DNA of 36,665 nt, taken from Spirosoma sp. Lineage in GTDB: Bacteria; Bacteroidota; Bacteroidia; Cytophagales; Spirosomataceae. Location: the NCBI GenBank assembly GCA_014377625.1, contig JACMPG010000131.1, positions 1-36,665 of the forward strand. The letters are read 5' to 3'. The notes under the pieces are model-generated. The model ran no database searches. It was not told where the DNA came from and saw only the letters and a program-made list of their open reading frames with translations. This document shows, piece after piece, positions 1 to 9,067 of this stretch (position 1 is its first letter; the number at the start of each line of letters is the position of its first letter). The translations under genes were made by a program, and so were the position numbers.

Positions 1-142
1 CGTTGAAAGCGGCAAAATGACCAAAGACCTGGCCCTGTCGGTATACCCTGCCGGTACGAAACTAATGGCCGGTGAGCATTACCTCAACACCGAAGATTTC
101 CTGGCCGCCCTGGACGAGAATCTACAGGTGAAACTGGGGTAA
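1..142 (+). CDS. icd: NADP-dependent isocitrate dehydrogenase, C-terminal fragment
   Basis: This is the last 46 codons of a gene that starts outside the window. The frame is open from base 2 to a TAA at 140-142. The visible peptide begins VESGKMTKDLAL and later reads HYLNTEDFLAALDENL. Both match the C-terminus of the homodimeric, eukaryote-like NADP-dependent isocitrate dehydrogenase, where an ESGxMTKDLA block is followed by an (H)FLNTxxFL block. The enzyme oxidatively decarboxylates isocitrate to 2-oxoglutarate in the TCA cycle and makes NADPH in the cytoplasm. The identification rests on the tail only; catalytic residues lie outside the window. The gene converges on the DUF1501 gene, with a long palindrome between them. 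Confidence 0.82.
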   Translation, partial: VESGKMTKDLALSVYPAGTKLMAGEHYLNTEDFLAALDENLQVKLG

Positions 143-147
143 ATAGT

Positions 148-227
148 TTTTAGCACAGAGGGACGGAGATTTGCACAGAGAGAACAGACTTTCTCTGTGT
201 GCAAATCTCCGTCCCTCTGTGCTAAAA
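148..227. terminator. Long palindrome between convergent genes, probable bidirectional terminator
   Basis: The arms are 148-184 and 191-227, 37 bases each with a single mismatch, around a 6-base loop (cagact). The left arm begins with a T run and the right arm ends in an A run, so each strand reads hairpin plus U-rich tail. Each arm contains the unit CACAGAG twice. It lies between the stop codons of icd (+) and the DUF1501 gene (-), which fits a shared terminator. The stem is far longer than a terminator needs, so it may also be a dispersed palindromic repeat. Confidence 0.75.
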
Positions 228-234
228 TAAACCC

Positions 235-1428
235 TCAAACAAACTTCAGCGCGTCAAACTTCCGCCCCAGAATGGCTGCGTCGTCGGCACCGAGGTAGTT
301 GCGGAGCAGGGTGGCGTAAACCTGCCGAAAATCAACGGTATATTTCAGGTCGCCCTCGGTAAGGTCACTCAGGTTGGGGGCTTCGTTCATGACGCGTTGC
401 GAGGGCATACCGCCCCCAATCAGGAAGACGTTGCTGGCCGTGCCATGGTCGGTACCGTTGCTGGCGTTCTGCTTCACGCGCCGGCCAAACTCCGAAAAGG
501 TCATCAGCATCACATCGTTTTGCCGCCCCGCCGTTTTCAGATCGGCCATGAACGCACCAACGGATTCGGCGTATTGACGTAGCAGCCGCTCCTGCTGCCC
601 AGGCTGGTTGATGTGCGTATCAAATCCGCTAATGGACACGTAATACACACTCGTTGCCACACCCGACTGAATCAACTGCGATACCGTTTTGAGCCGGTTA
701 CCGAGTTCACTGGCCGGATACGTTGTACCGGTACTTTTCACTTTCGCTTTACCGAACACGTACTCTGCCGACGATACCGTTTCGGCGAGGGTTTTGTAGA
801 GGTAGCTGGCCGTTTCATGTTCATGATCATGCTCCTGACTTAGCTTCTTCACCATGCCACTACGGGTTTGGCCATACAACTTTTTGGGGTCGAGCAGGGC
901 CAGTCCGTTCAGTTGTTCGCCTTTCAGGGCAAGGCTTAGCGTATCGTCTATTTCGAGCGTTCGGTAGGGTTCCGGACTGTTACTTTTATCGAGATACCGT
1001 CCCAGCCAGCCCGTTTGGCTGTATTTGTCGGAGTCAGTAGCGGTTTGCCAGATGTCCATCGACCGGAAGTGCGAACGGTCGGGGTTAGGGTAGCCTACGT
1101 TGTTGATGACCGTCAGCAACCCGTCGTCATAGAGTGCTTTGAGCGGGGTCATGGCCGGATGCAGGCCGATCTCATCATTCAGTTTCAGTACATCGTCGGG
1201 CTTAATGGCGATACCGGGCCGTTCGCGGTAGTAGATGTCGTTACGATACGGCACCACCGTGTTCAGCCCGTCGTTACCACCCGATAGCTGGACAACGACC
1301 AGAATTTTACCCGATGGAGCCATTGGTTGACCCATTGCACGGGATTCATACGCCTTTAAAAAGTGCGGAATCAGTAACGTTCCCGACGTTGTGAGGGCCG
1401 ATTGCTGCAAAAAATCGCGTCGATTCAT
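235..1428 (-). CDS. DUF1501 family exported protein
   Basis: This is a 397-residue protein of the DUF1501 family, a sulfatase/alkaline-phosphatase-like fold of unknown substrate. It opens with MNRRDFLQQS and a hydrophobic stretch, a twin-arginine-type export signal that is common in this family. Family landmarks are VQLSGGNDGLNTVVPY near residues 47-62, the SGFDTH block in the middle, and MTFSEFGRRVKQN followed by GTDHGTAS near residues 310-330. The start is an ATG at 1428. It lies three bases downstream of the DUF1800 gene on the same strand, so the two are almost certainly co-transcribed. DUF1800-DUF1501 pairs recur in many Bacteroidota and Planctomycetes genomes. The molecular activity is not established; a periplasmic role is inferred from the signal. 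Confidence 0.9.
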   Translation of the reverse strand: MNRRDFLQQSALTTSGTLLIPHFLKAYESRAMGQPMAPSGKILVVVQLSGGNDGLNTVVPYRNDIYYRERPGIAIKPDDVLKLNDEIGLHPAMTPLKALYDDGLLTVINNVGYPNPDRSHFRSMDIWQTATDSDKYSQTGWLGRYLDKSNSPEPYRTLEIDDTLSLALKGEQLNGLALLDPKKLYGQTRSGMVKKLSQEHDHEHETASYLYKTLAETVSSAEYVFGKAKVKSTGTTYPASELGNRLKTVSQLIQSGVATSVYYVSISGFDTHINQPGQQERLLRQYAESVGAFMADLKTAGRQNDVMLMTFSEFGRRVKQNASNGTDHGTASNVFLIGGGMPSQRVMNEAPNLSDLTEGDLKYTVDFRQVYATLLRNYLGADDAAILGRKFDALKFV

Positions 1429-1431
1429 GGT

Positions 1432-2940
1432 TCAGCTAAGTTGATATTCTGGTAAACTCATCAGGGCGGCCGTGAGGAGACGGATGCGCTCGGATTGGGT
1501 TTGGCCGGATTTAATTTGAGTGTCGATAAGGGTGCGTTGGTCCGGGCGAAGCGGGAAGGGCAGCAACACGGCAGCGAGGGCGTCGGGCAAATCAGCATCG
1601 GGGATTTTGGCGAAAGCCGTCTCAAACACCGACCAGTTTACAGTGGTTTTGAAATTCTGTCCACCTTTTCGAGCTAATGAAACCGTATTCACGTCGCCAT
1701 CTTCTTTGGGTTGTACCGCCACGTCAGCGGCTTTCAGGACGTAGCTGGGCAGTTGCATCCGAAACAACAGACTGGATGAGTCAATCCAGTTCTTACCACC
1801 CGGCCAGCCCGCTACGTTCGGCGGGTAGAACAGAAGCTGACCCAGCGTACGCTGCACAAAAATCTGCGGTTGCGGGGTATCAAACTGAATACCCAGCGTA
1901 TGCCGCATCCCGGCCAGCAACTCCACCGGCGATTTGATGTGCGCCCCCACGTTTTTGGCGTCGTAAAACCAGTCAGCGGTAAAGATTCGCTCCATCAAAC
2001 TGGCAATATCATAGTTCTTCTGAAAGTGCCGGGCCAGGTCATCCACACGCTTCGGATCTTCAGTGTCGTTGACGAAGAAGCGGTAAATTTTACTGGTAAT
2101 GAATCGGGCCGTCTGGGGTTTTTCAAGCAGCATCCCCATCACGTCTTCACCCCGAAACGTGCCGGTTTTGCCAAAAATCGTTTTCTCGCCATCATCATGC
2201 ACGGCGGGCCGGAAAATGAACTGACCAGTGGGCGTAAACTGCCAGCCCGTGAAAGCGCGGGCGGCTTCTTTTACGTCATGTTCGGAATAGTTGGGCGCAC
2301 CGTTTCTGGCGCGGCCCAGCGTAAACAATTCCATGACCTCACGGGCAAAGTTTTCGTTCGGCGCGTTTTTTCGATTCTGCTGATTGTTCAGAAATTGCAG
2401 CATGGCCGGTTCTTTCGAGACTGCCATCAGCAATTCACCAAAGTTACCCAACGCGTTCTGGCGCAGCGTATTGGCGTACTGCTGCATCAGCAACGGGTTC
2501 TGACCCATCGTGCGGCAGGCGAAATGGCCGTGCCAGAACAGAGCCATCTTCTCACGCAGGGCGTTCTCGCCAGAGGCCATGCGGTCGAGCCATTGCAGAT
2601 TCAGGTCGCGCACATTTTCGACGTTCTGGCGGATGCGCTCTTTTAGCATATCACGGTCCAGCTTTCCATCGCGCATCATGCCTTTTAGATTACGCTTCGT
2701 TACATTCGTCTCCGCATCAACTACGTACAATTCGGCAAAAGGCTGTTTACCGTTGGTTAGCAACTGCTTTATTACTGACCGCAGGGGTTTGCGTCCCGCG
2801 TCGGTCAGCTCGACGGGGGTCGCGCCGAAACCAGCCCGGCTGTACAGGTAGCGGATATTGGCCAGCTTGCTGGGTTCCGATTCGGGTGCTTCGTTCATGA
2901 CATTAATACGATTGGCTGTTGCGTTTTGATGCAATGTCAT
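1432..2940 (-). CDS. DUF1800 family protein
   Basis: This is a 502-residue member of the DUF1800 family, first gene of a two-gene unit with the DUF1501 gene. Family motifs are LYSRAGFGATPVEL near residue 33, MALFWHGHFACR near residue 131, NFAREVMELFTLG near residue 197, and a C-terminal NVAGWPGGKNWIDSSSLL. These are the usual conserved blocks. No clear signal peptide is seen; the first 20 residues are polar. An internal ATG (MNEAPESE, residue 15) is an alternative start, so the true N-terminus is uncertain. Function is unknown; DUF1800 proteins almost always accompany DUF1501 proteins, which suggests a shared complex or pathway (inference). Confidence 0.88.
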   Translation of the reverse strand: MTLHQNATANRINVMNEAPESEPSKLANIRYLYSRAGFGATPVELTDAGRKPLRSVIKQLLTNGKQPFAELYVVDAETNVTKRNLKGMMRDGKLDRDMLKERIRQNVENVRDLNLQWLDRMASGENALREKMALFWHGHFACRTMGQNPLLMQQYANTLRQNALGNFGELLMAVSKEPAMLQFLNNQQNRKNAPNENFAREVMELFTLGRARNGAPNYSEHDVKEAARAFTGWQFTPTGQFIFRPAVHDDGEKTIFGKTGTFRGEDVMGMLLEKPQTARFITSKIYRFFVNDTEDPKRVDDLARHFQKNYDIASLMERIFTADWFYDAKNVGAHIKSPVELLAGMRHTLGIQFDTPQPQIFVQRTLGQLLFYPPNVAGWPGGKNWIDSSSLLFRMQLPSYVLKAADVAVQPKEDGDVNTVSLARKGGQNFKTTVNWSVFETAFAKIPDADLPDALAAVLLPFPLRPDQRTLIDTQIKSGQTQSERIRLLTAALMSLPEYQLS

Positions 2941-3012
2941 GCTAAAAGTTTAACGAAGTTTATTCCTCTTTCGGGTGCCGTAGCTATTTTCGGCAAAAAC
3001 AGGAAAATCTGC

Positions 3013-3068
3013 TGCAGCCCAGTGATGTAGCCCGAACAGGGAGGTCCGGGCTACATCACCGGGCTGCA
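3013..3068. repeat. 22-bp inverted repeat in a divergent intergenic region
   Basis: Arms 3013-3034 and 3047-3068 match at 21 of 22 positions around a 12-base loop. The element lies between two divergently transcribed genes (DUF1800 leftward, ModF-like rightward) and ends 23 bases before the ModF-like start codon. A terminator is not expected there. It could be a dispersed palindromic repeat, a 5'-UTR hairpin of the ModF-like mRNA, or a regulator site; the sequence does not decide. Confidence 0.7.
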
Positions 3069-3091
3069 TTTGTGCAATTAACAAACTCGTT

Positions 3092-4501
3092 ATGAATCAA
3101 CTCAAACCACTTCTTTCGATGACGGACGCATCTGTCCGGCGTAACGGGTGTACGGTGTTCAGCAATCTGACAATTCAGGTCCAGCCGGGCGAATGCTGGG
3201 CCATTACGGGACCAACGGGCAGCGGAAAAACAACACTGCTACAAACACTGGCGGCACAGCTTCCGCTCTCAGCCGGGCGGGTTACGCGCCCTCAACCAGT
3301 AGCTTTCGTATCGTTTCGGGAAGAATCGCGGCAGTTTTCGTACAGCAGTCATTTCTACCAGCAACGGTATCAGGCCACCATGAGCGACGAGGGCAGCCGG
3401 GGGCAGCCCGCCCCTACCTTACGCAATTTCCTGCAACTCACCAGCCCCACCGACGCCACAAACGCCGAAGCTCTCCTCAACCGACTGGGACTACTTCCGC
3501 TGTTGGACCGGACCCTGCTGAAACTATCCAACGGGCAGACCCGGAAGGCTCGTATTGGTAAAGCATTGCTGCAACAACCATCCGCACTTTTGCTCGACAA
3601 TCCGTTTGTTGGGTTAGACGCGGTCTTCCGGTACGAACTAACGCAATGGCTGGGCCAACTCACACACGATGGCCTGACGCTGATACTGGTAACGGATGCG
3701 CATGATATACCGCCGTTTACTACGCACGTACTGGCATTTGATACAGGACAAAATCACTGGACAGGTCCAGCCAGCCTGTACCAGCCTGAGCAGATGGATA
3801 CGTCGGCGGTACCGGTACCCATGCTACAAACACCCATCCAGCCTACCGATTTCAGCGCGGCTTTTCAGATGCAGGACGTCACGGTGCGCTACGGCGATAC
3901 CGTGATCCTGGATAAAATAAACTGGTCAATTCAGCCGGGCGAACGCTGGGCATTACTCGGGCCGAATGGCGCGGGAAAATCGGTGTTGCTCAGTCTGCTC
4001 TATGGCGACCATCCGCAGGCGTATGCCAACGACATCCGCGTATTTGACCATCGGCGCGGACGTGGCGGGCAAAGTATCTGGGACGTTAAACGCCGGATTG
4101 GGTTCGTCTCGCCGGAACTCCACCTATATTTTCCACAGCATCTGACTACCCGGCAGGTTATCCTGTCTGGCCTGACCGATACGCTCACTCCAGCCAAAGC
4201 CGTCCGGCCCGAAACCGAAACGGATTTGACCACTCTGCTTACCTATTTCGGATTAGCTGAACATAGTAGTCGCGCCTTCGGGCAGCTTTCGGCGGGACAG
4301 CAGCGGGTAGTATTGCTGATTCGTGCGCTGATAAAAAACCCGCCCGTACTTATTCTCGACGAACCATTTCAGGCTCTCGATGCCGAACAGGTCAGCCTGG
4401 CCCGGCAACTCATTGATAGTCTGCCCAACAAAACCATCCTGTTCGTGACGCACGACCGAAACGAACTCCCGACGTCGATTGACCGGCTTTTCTCGCTCTG
4501 A
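3092..4501 (+). CDS. modF: ModF-like double-domain ABC ATPase
   Basis: This 469-residue protein has two ABC nucleotide-binding domains in one chain and no membrane segments. Domain 1 has Walker A GPTGSGKT (residues 40-47), a signature LSNGQ (145-149) and Walker B LLLD followed by Asn170. Domain 2 has Walker A GPNGAGKS (290-297), signature LSAGQ (399-403), Walker B LILDE (420-424) and switch His454. The domain 2 blocks NDIRVF, IWDVKRRIGFVS and ILSG match E. coli ModF, historically linked to molybdenum transport or photorepair, although its role is unclear. Domain 1 lacks the catalytic Glu (Asn170) and has Asp202 at the switch-His position, so only domain 2 looks hydrolysis-competent. The gene stands alone, with a perfect terminator after it. 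The symbol is by homology only. Confidence 0.8.
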   Translation: MNQLKPLLSMTDASVRRNGCTVFSNLTIQVQPGECWAITGPTGSGKTTLLQTLAAQLPLSAGRVTRPQPVAFVSFREESRQFSYSSHFYQQRYQATMSDEGSRGQPAPTLRNFLQLTSPTDATNAEALLNRLGLLPLLDRTLLKLSNGQTRKARIGKALLQQPSALLLDNPFVGLDAVFRYELTQWLGQLTHDGLTLILVTDAHDIPPFTTHVLAFDTGQNHWTGPASLYQPEQMDTSAVPVPMLQTPIQPTDFSAAFQMQDVTVRYGDTVILDKINWSIQPGERWALLGPNGAGKSVLLSLLYGDHPQAYANDIRVFDHRRGRGGQSIWDVKRRIGFVSPELHLYFPQHLTTRQVILSGLTDTLTPAKAVRPETETDLTTLLTYFGLAEHSSRAFGQLSAGQQRVVLLIRALIKNPPVLILDEPFQALDAEQVSLARQLIDSLPNKTILFVTHDRNELPTSIDRLFSL

Positions 4502-4517
4502 CAGCAGGGCAAAACGC

Positions 4518-4558
4518 AAAAAGTGGGCTGACTGGTTTTTCCAGTCAGCCCACTTTTT
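4518..4558. terminator. Bidirectional rho-independent terminator
   Basis: A perfect 18-bp stem (4518-4535 with 4541-4558) closes a five-T loop. The stem ends in five A on the left and five T on the right, so it works on both strands. It sits between the convergent ModF-like gene (stop 4501) and atpC (stop 4607). Confidence 0.92.
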
Positions 4559-4606
4559 ATTCACATACGGGTATGCTCCGGCGTTCCGGTTCAGCCCATT
4601 GACACC

Positions 4607-4852
4607 TTATACGATAACCGCTTCGGCCAGGACGAGAACATTGTTTTGCAAGACCTCGACCACGCCACCGTCAACGGTGAACGTTTGCTGGCCAGTGGCC
4701 CCCTGCACTACAATGGGTCCCTGCCCAAGCGTACTGACCAACGGCGCGTGGTCATTCAGCACCTGAAACTGCCCCTCACTACCGGGAAACGTGACCGCCG
4801 TGGCCTCGCCCGAATAAACCTTCCGGTCTGGAGTAATGATATCTACTGTCAT
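4607..4852 (-). CDS. atpC: ATP synthase F1 epsilon subunit, short form
   Basis: This 81-residue protein is the N-terminal beta-sandwich of the F1 epsilon subunit, which sits on the central stalk and couples gamma to the c-ring. Conserved features are the opening MTVDIITPDRKVYSGEA, the block PGSEGQFQVLNDHAPLVSTL and the VDGGVVEVLQNNVLVLAE strand pair. The usual bacterial protein has 130-140 residues. Here the C-terminal helical hairpin, which inhibits ATP hydrolysis in E. coli and Bacillus, is absent and the gene ends cleanly; short forms are usual in Bacteroidota. It is separated from atpD by an unrelated gene and two inverted repeats, whereas atpD and atpC are normally adjacent. Confidence 0.93.
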   Translation of the reverse strand: MTVDIITPDRKVYSGEATAVTFPGSEGQFQVLNDHAPLVSTLGQGPIVVQGATGQQTFTVDGGVVEVLQNNVLVLAEAVIV

Positions 4853-4860
4853 TTTTTGAT

Positions 4861-4928
4861 GTATGATATAGGATATAGGATGTATGATATAGCTGCGTCA
4901 GCCCTGTATCATACACCCTATATCATAC
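4861..4928. repeat. Imperfect inverted repeat with a tandem 7-bp duplication
   Basis: The left part (4861-4892) and right part (4904-4928) are reverse complements, built on GTATGATATAGG and GTGTATGATACAG. The left arm carries one extra copy of GATATAG, so it would bulge on folding. The element occupies the gap between the orphan secreted-protein gene and atpC on the minus strand. It lacks a T run and is not a classical terminator. It resembles the other low-complexity hairpins of this window. Confidence 0.65.
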
Positions 4929-4934
4929 TATAGT

Positions 4935-5621
4935 TTACAAGGCTCCTTTTACAAAACTCAATACGCTACCGATCTGGCTTTTGACGGCGGGTTCGGCGGC
5001 TTTGGCAACCATACTACCCTGGTCGAGTTTACCTACGCTGCCGAGGGCCGACGAAATCAGCGACTGTCCGGCAGAACTGCCACCGCCCAGCACCGACATG
5101 GCACTGCCCAGGCCATTGAGTCCGCTCGTGAGTTGACTGGCTTTACCAATCAGCGATCCGGCAGACACCAGATTTTCTAATCGACCCGCACCCGATGCCA
5201 GTTTGGTCAGCCCAACGGCTTTACCCAGCACACCGGCACCAAGACCACCACCCATAATGAGCGGTAACAACGCTTTCAGATTACTGACCTGACTCAGAAT
5301 CTTCGTGCCGAATGAACTCGGCTGTTTCTTCGTCTGGGCTTCGAGTTCTGAAATACCCGACTGCAACGCCTGTGCCGACTCCGCCTTGTTGCCTTTTTCC
5401 AGAGCTGCTACCGCCAGGTCCAGCTTAGCATCGGGCAGACTGTCGGCAGTAACCACAACGTTAGTTTTCGACGGTGTGGCCGAAACAGACGGGTCTTTGA
5501 TGGTTCCAATAACAGCCGGCTTTTCGACCGGCAGCGTTGGTATCTGCGCCAGTGCGGTTGTGGCGGGCAGCAGGATGGCAGACAAAACAAGGGCTTTCCA
5601 CTCAAATCGAATCGTATTCAT
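4935..5621 (-). CDS. Hypothetical secreted protein lying between atpD and atpC
   Basis: This is a 228-residue protein I do not recognise. It begins with a cleavable signal peptide (positively charged start, hydrophobic stretch to about residue 24, ending ALAQ), so it is exported. Residues 60-95 look helical and charged (LDLAVAALEKGNKAESAQAL). Residues 115-200 are rich in Gly, Ala, Ser and Leu, with short hydrophobic stretches such as LLPLIMGGGLGAGVLG that could associate with membranes. No catalytic motif is visible. It lies on the same strand as atpD and atpC, where a subunit gene would be expected, but nothing in it resembles an ATP synthase subunit. Hairpins on both sides suggest that it is an insertion with its own transcript level. 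Confidence 0.7.
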   Translation of the reverse strand: MNTIRFEWKALVLSAILLPATTALAQIPTLPVEKPAVIGTIKDPSVSATPSKTNVVVTADSLPDAKLDLAVAALEKGNKAESAQALQSGISELEAQTKKQPSSFGTKILSQVSNLKALLPLIMGGGLGAGVLGKAVGLTKLASGAGRLENLVSAGSLIGKASQLTSGLNGLGSAMSVLGGGSSAGQSLISSALGSVGKLDQGSMVAKAAEPAVKSQIGSVLSFVKGAL

Positions 5622-5688
5622 ACCTATGCAGTGAGTTGGTTAATGAGTCGTTAGACGAATTGATGTGGCCCTGGTTTCCTATCGTTAC

Positions 5689-5740
5689 TTTTTGTCATTC
5701 CAAGCGGACCACACCTGTGGACCGCTTGGAATAACAAAAA
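5689..5740. terminator. Long hairpin downstream of atpD, probable terminator
   Basis: Arms 5689-5713 and 5716-5740 are 25 bases each with two mismatches and a two-base loop. The outer ends are T5 and A5, so either strand gives a hairpin with a U-rich tail. On the minus strand it follows atpD directly (stop 5746) and precedes the orphan gene (start 5621). It should end or attenuate transcription from the atpD promoter. The core, ATTCCAAGCGG with its complement, may be a dispersed palindrome. Confidence 0.75.
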
Positions 5741-5745
5741 ACTAA

Positions 5746-7362
<1,617 letters not shown>

Positions 7363-7403
7363 TCAACTGAACAGTTCGTCAACCTGTGGGTTAAATACCA
7401 CAA

Positions 7404-7424
7404 TGAACCGGCAAAACCGGTTCA
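7404..7424. repeat. Small perfect hairpin upstream of malQ
   Basis: TGAACCGG (7404-7411) and CCGGTTCA (7417-7424) form a perfect 8-bp stem with a CAAAA loop. It lies in the divergent region between atpD and malQ, so it may be an operator or a 5'-UTR hairpin of malQ. No T run follows. Confidence 0.45.
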
Positions 7425-7489
7425 ATAGTCATTATCATTAATCGTTCACGCGGTCATAATTGCCCGCTTACGCAGTCATACCCCAATAC

Positions 7490-9067
7490 ATGCTCCAGAC
7501 ACGCTCAAGTGGCCTGCTCCTCCATATAACGTCACTTCCCTCCGTTCACGGCATCGGCGACCTCGGCCCCGAAGCCTATCGTTTTGCTGACTTTCTGGAC
7601 GCTGCCGGGCAAACGTACTGGCAAATTCTGCCCCTGACTCCACTGGACCCCGGCGCGGGTTTCTCGCCCTACAGCAGCCCATCGGCTTTTGCGGGTAATC
7701 CGTTGCTCATTAGTCTGGAAAAACTGGCCGACGAAGGATTTTTGAACGCAGACGATTTAGCCGTTTTTGCTGAACAGACCCTGCAGGACGTAACCATTTC
7801 GGAGTTTGACCCCGAATCGGATAGCGATACACCACTTGAAAGCCCTCTTTCGCAACCGACATCCCCGCTGTACGCGGCCTGGCTCAGGAAGCGGCCCCTA
7901 CTCGATAAGGCCGCCGAATCGTTTCTGGAAATTGCCACAGCCAGTCAGTTTGCCGATTACGAACGGTTTTGCGGTATTCAGGCCCATTGGCTGGACGACT
8001 ACACCCTCTTCGCAGTTTTGCAGGAAACCACTGGCGAACCGTTCTGGCTGCGCTGGCCCGATGAACTGAAACGGCGTGACACCGATGCTCTGGCGCAAAA
8101 ACACATTGAGCATCAGCGTAAAATCGACCTGCTGAAGGTACAACAATATCTGTTCTTCAAACAATGGGCCGAACTGGGGGCGTACTGCTTCAACAAGAAG
8201 ATTCACCTCATTGGCGACATCCCGATTTACGTGCAGTTAAACAGTGCCGACGTCTGGACCAACCCCGGGCTATTTAAGCTCGACGATGATCTGGAGCCGC
8301 TCTACGCAGCCGGTGCGCCCCCGGATTATTTCAGCGAAGATGGTCAACGCTGGGGCAACCCAATCTACGACTGGGCCGAACACGAACGCACCGGTTTTTC
8401 GTGGTGGATGCGTCGAATCCGGCATCAGCTTTCGTTGTACAGCCTGACCCGACTCGACCATTTTCTGGGTTTCTTTGAGTACTGGGAAATCCCGGCTGAT
8501 GAACCGACCGCCCGCGTTGGCGAATGGGTTAAAGCTCCGTTTGAAGCGTTCATGCAGGCCATGTACCGGCAGTTTGTTTATCTGCCCGTCATTGCCGAAG
8601 ACCTCGGTGCCAAAGCAGGCGATATTCAGCGACACTTGCGCCACTACGCCATTCCGGGAATGCGGGTGCTGCAGTTCAGCTTCTCACCAGACCTGCCCAC
8701 GTCGAGTTACTCGGTACACAATCATACCGAAAACATGGTGGTGTACTCTGGCACGCACGACAATAATACAATCCTCGGCTGGTTCCGCGAAGCCGACGAC
8801 GACCTCCGGCAGCGCATTACCGATTACGTTGGCTTTCCCGTCACCGAAGCCAACGTAGTTGACCAGATTGTGCGGCTCACGATGCAGTCGGTAGGGCGGC
8901 TGGCCATTATTCCGGTACAGGACGTGCTGAACTTAGACGAAACCCACCGCATGAACACGCCCGGCGCGGGTGGCCGCAGTTGGCAATGGCGGCTCGAACC
9001 CGGTCAGCTTACCGATGCGGTGGCCGAAAAGCTGCGAAAGTTAACCGAAATGACGGGGCGGGTATAA
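7490..9067 (+). CDS. malQ: 4-alpha-glucanotransferase
   Basis: This is amylomaltase (GH77, 525 residues), which transfers alpha-1,4-glucan segments between maltodextrins and releases glucose in the cytoplasm. The opening RSSGLLLHITSLPS, the block QTYWQILPLTPLDPG and FSPYSSPSAFAGNPLLI are diagnostic. The catalytic residues are visible: nucleophile Asp323 in TRLDHF, acid/base Glu370 in VIAEDLGA, and Asp424 in SGTHDNNT. The frame is open upstream to a TTG at 7460, but I prefer the ATG at 7490 because the family motif follows within a few residues. Residues 104-126 form a family-variable acidic, Ser/Pro-rich insertion. No glycogen or maltose gene is adjacent; the gene is monocistronic and divergent from atpD. 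Confidence 0.95.
   Translation: MLQTRSSGLLLHITSLPSVHGIGDLGPEAYRFADFLDAAGQTYWQILPLTPLDPGAGFSPYSSPSAFAGNPLLISLEKLADEGFLNADDLAVFAEQTLQDVTISEFDPESDSDTPLESPLSQPTSPLYAAWLRKRPLLDKAAESFLEIATASQFADYERFCGIQAHWLDDYTLFAVLQETTGEPFWLRWPDELKRRDTDALAQKHIEHQRKIDLLKVQQYLFFKQWAELGAYCFNKKIHLIGDIPIYVQLNSADVWTNPGLFKLDDDLEPLYAAGAPPDYFSEDGQRWGNPIYDWAEHERTGFSWWMRRIRHQLSLYSLTRLDHFLGFFEYWEIPADEPTARVGEWVKAPFEAFMQAMYRQFVYLPVIAEDLGAKAGDIQRHLRHYAIPGMRVLQFSFSPDLPTSSYSVHNHTENMVVYSGTHDNNTILGWFREADDDLRQRITDYVGFPVTEANVVDQIVRLTMQSVGRLAIIPVQDVLNLDETHRMNTPGAGGRSWQWRLEPGQLTDAVAEKLRKLTEMTGRV

Noticed and set aside
1870-2646. A 258-codon open frame on the plus strand opposite the DUF1800 gene
   Set aside because: Antisense shadow; the real protein in this interval carries the DUF1800 blocks.
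148-5740. Reading the several intergenic palindromes as a CRISPR array or as insertion-sequence ends
   Set aside because: They are isolated inverted repeats of different sequence, with no regular repeat-spacer pattern, no transposase gene and no target-site duplications seen.
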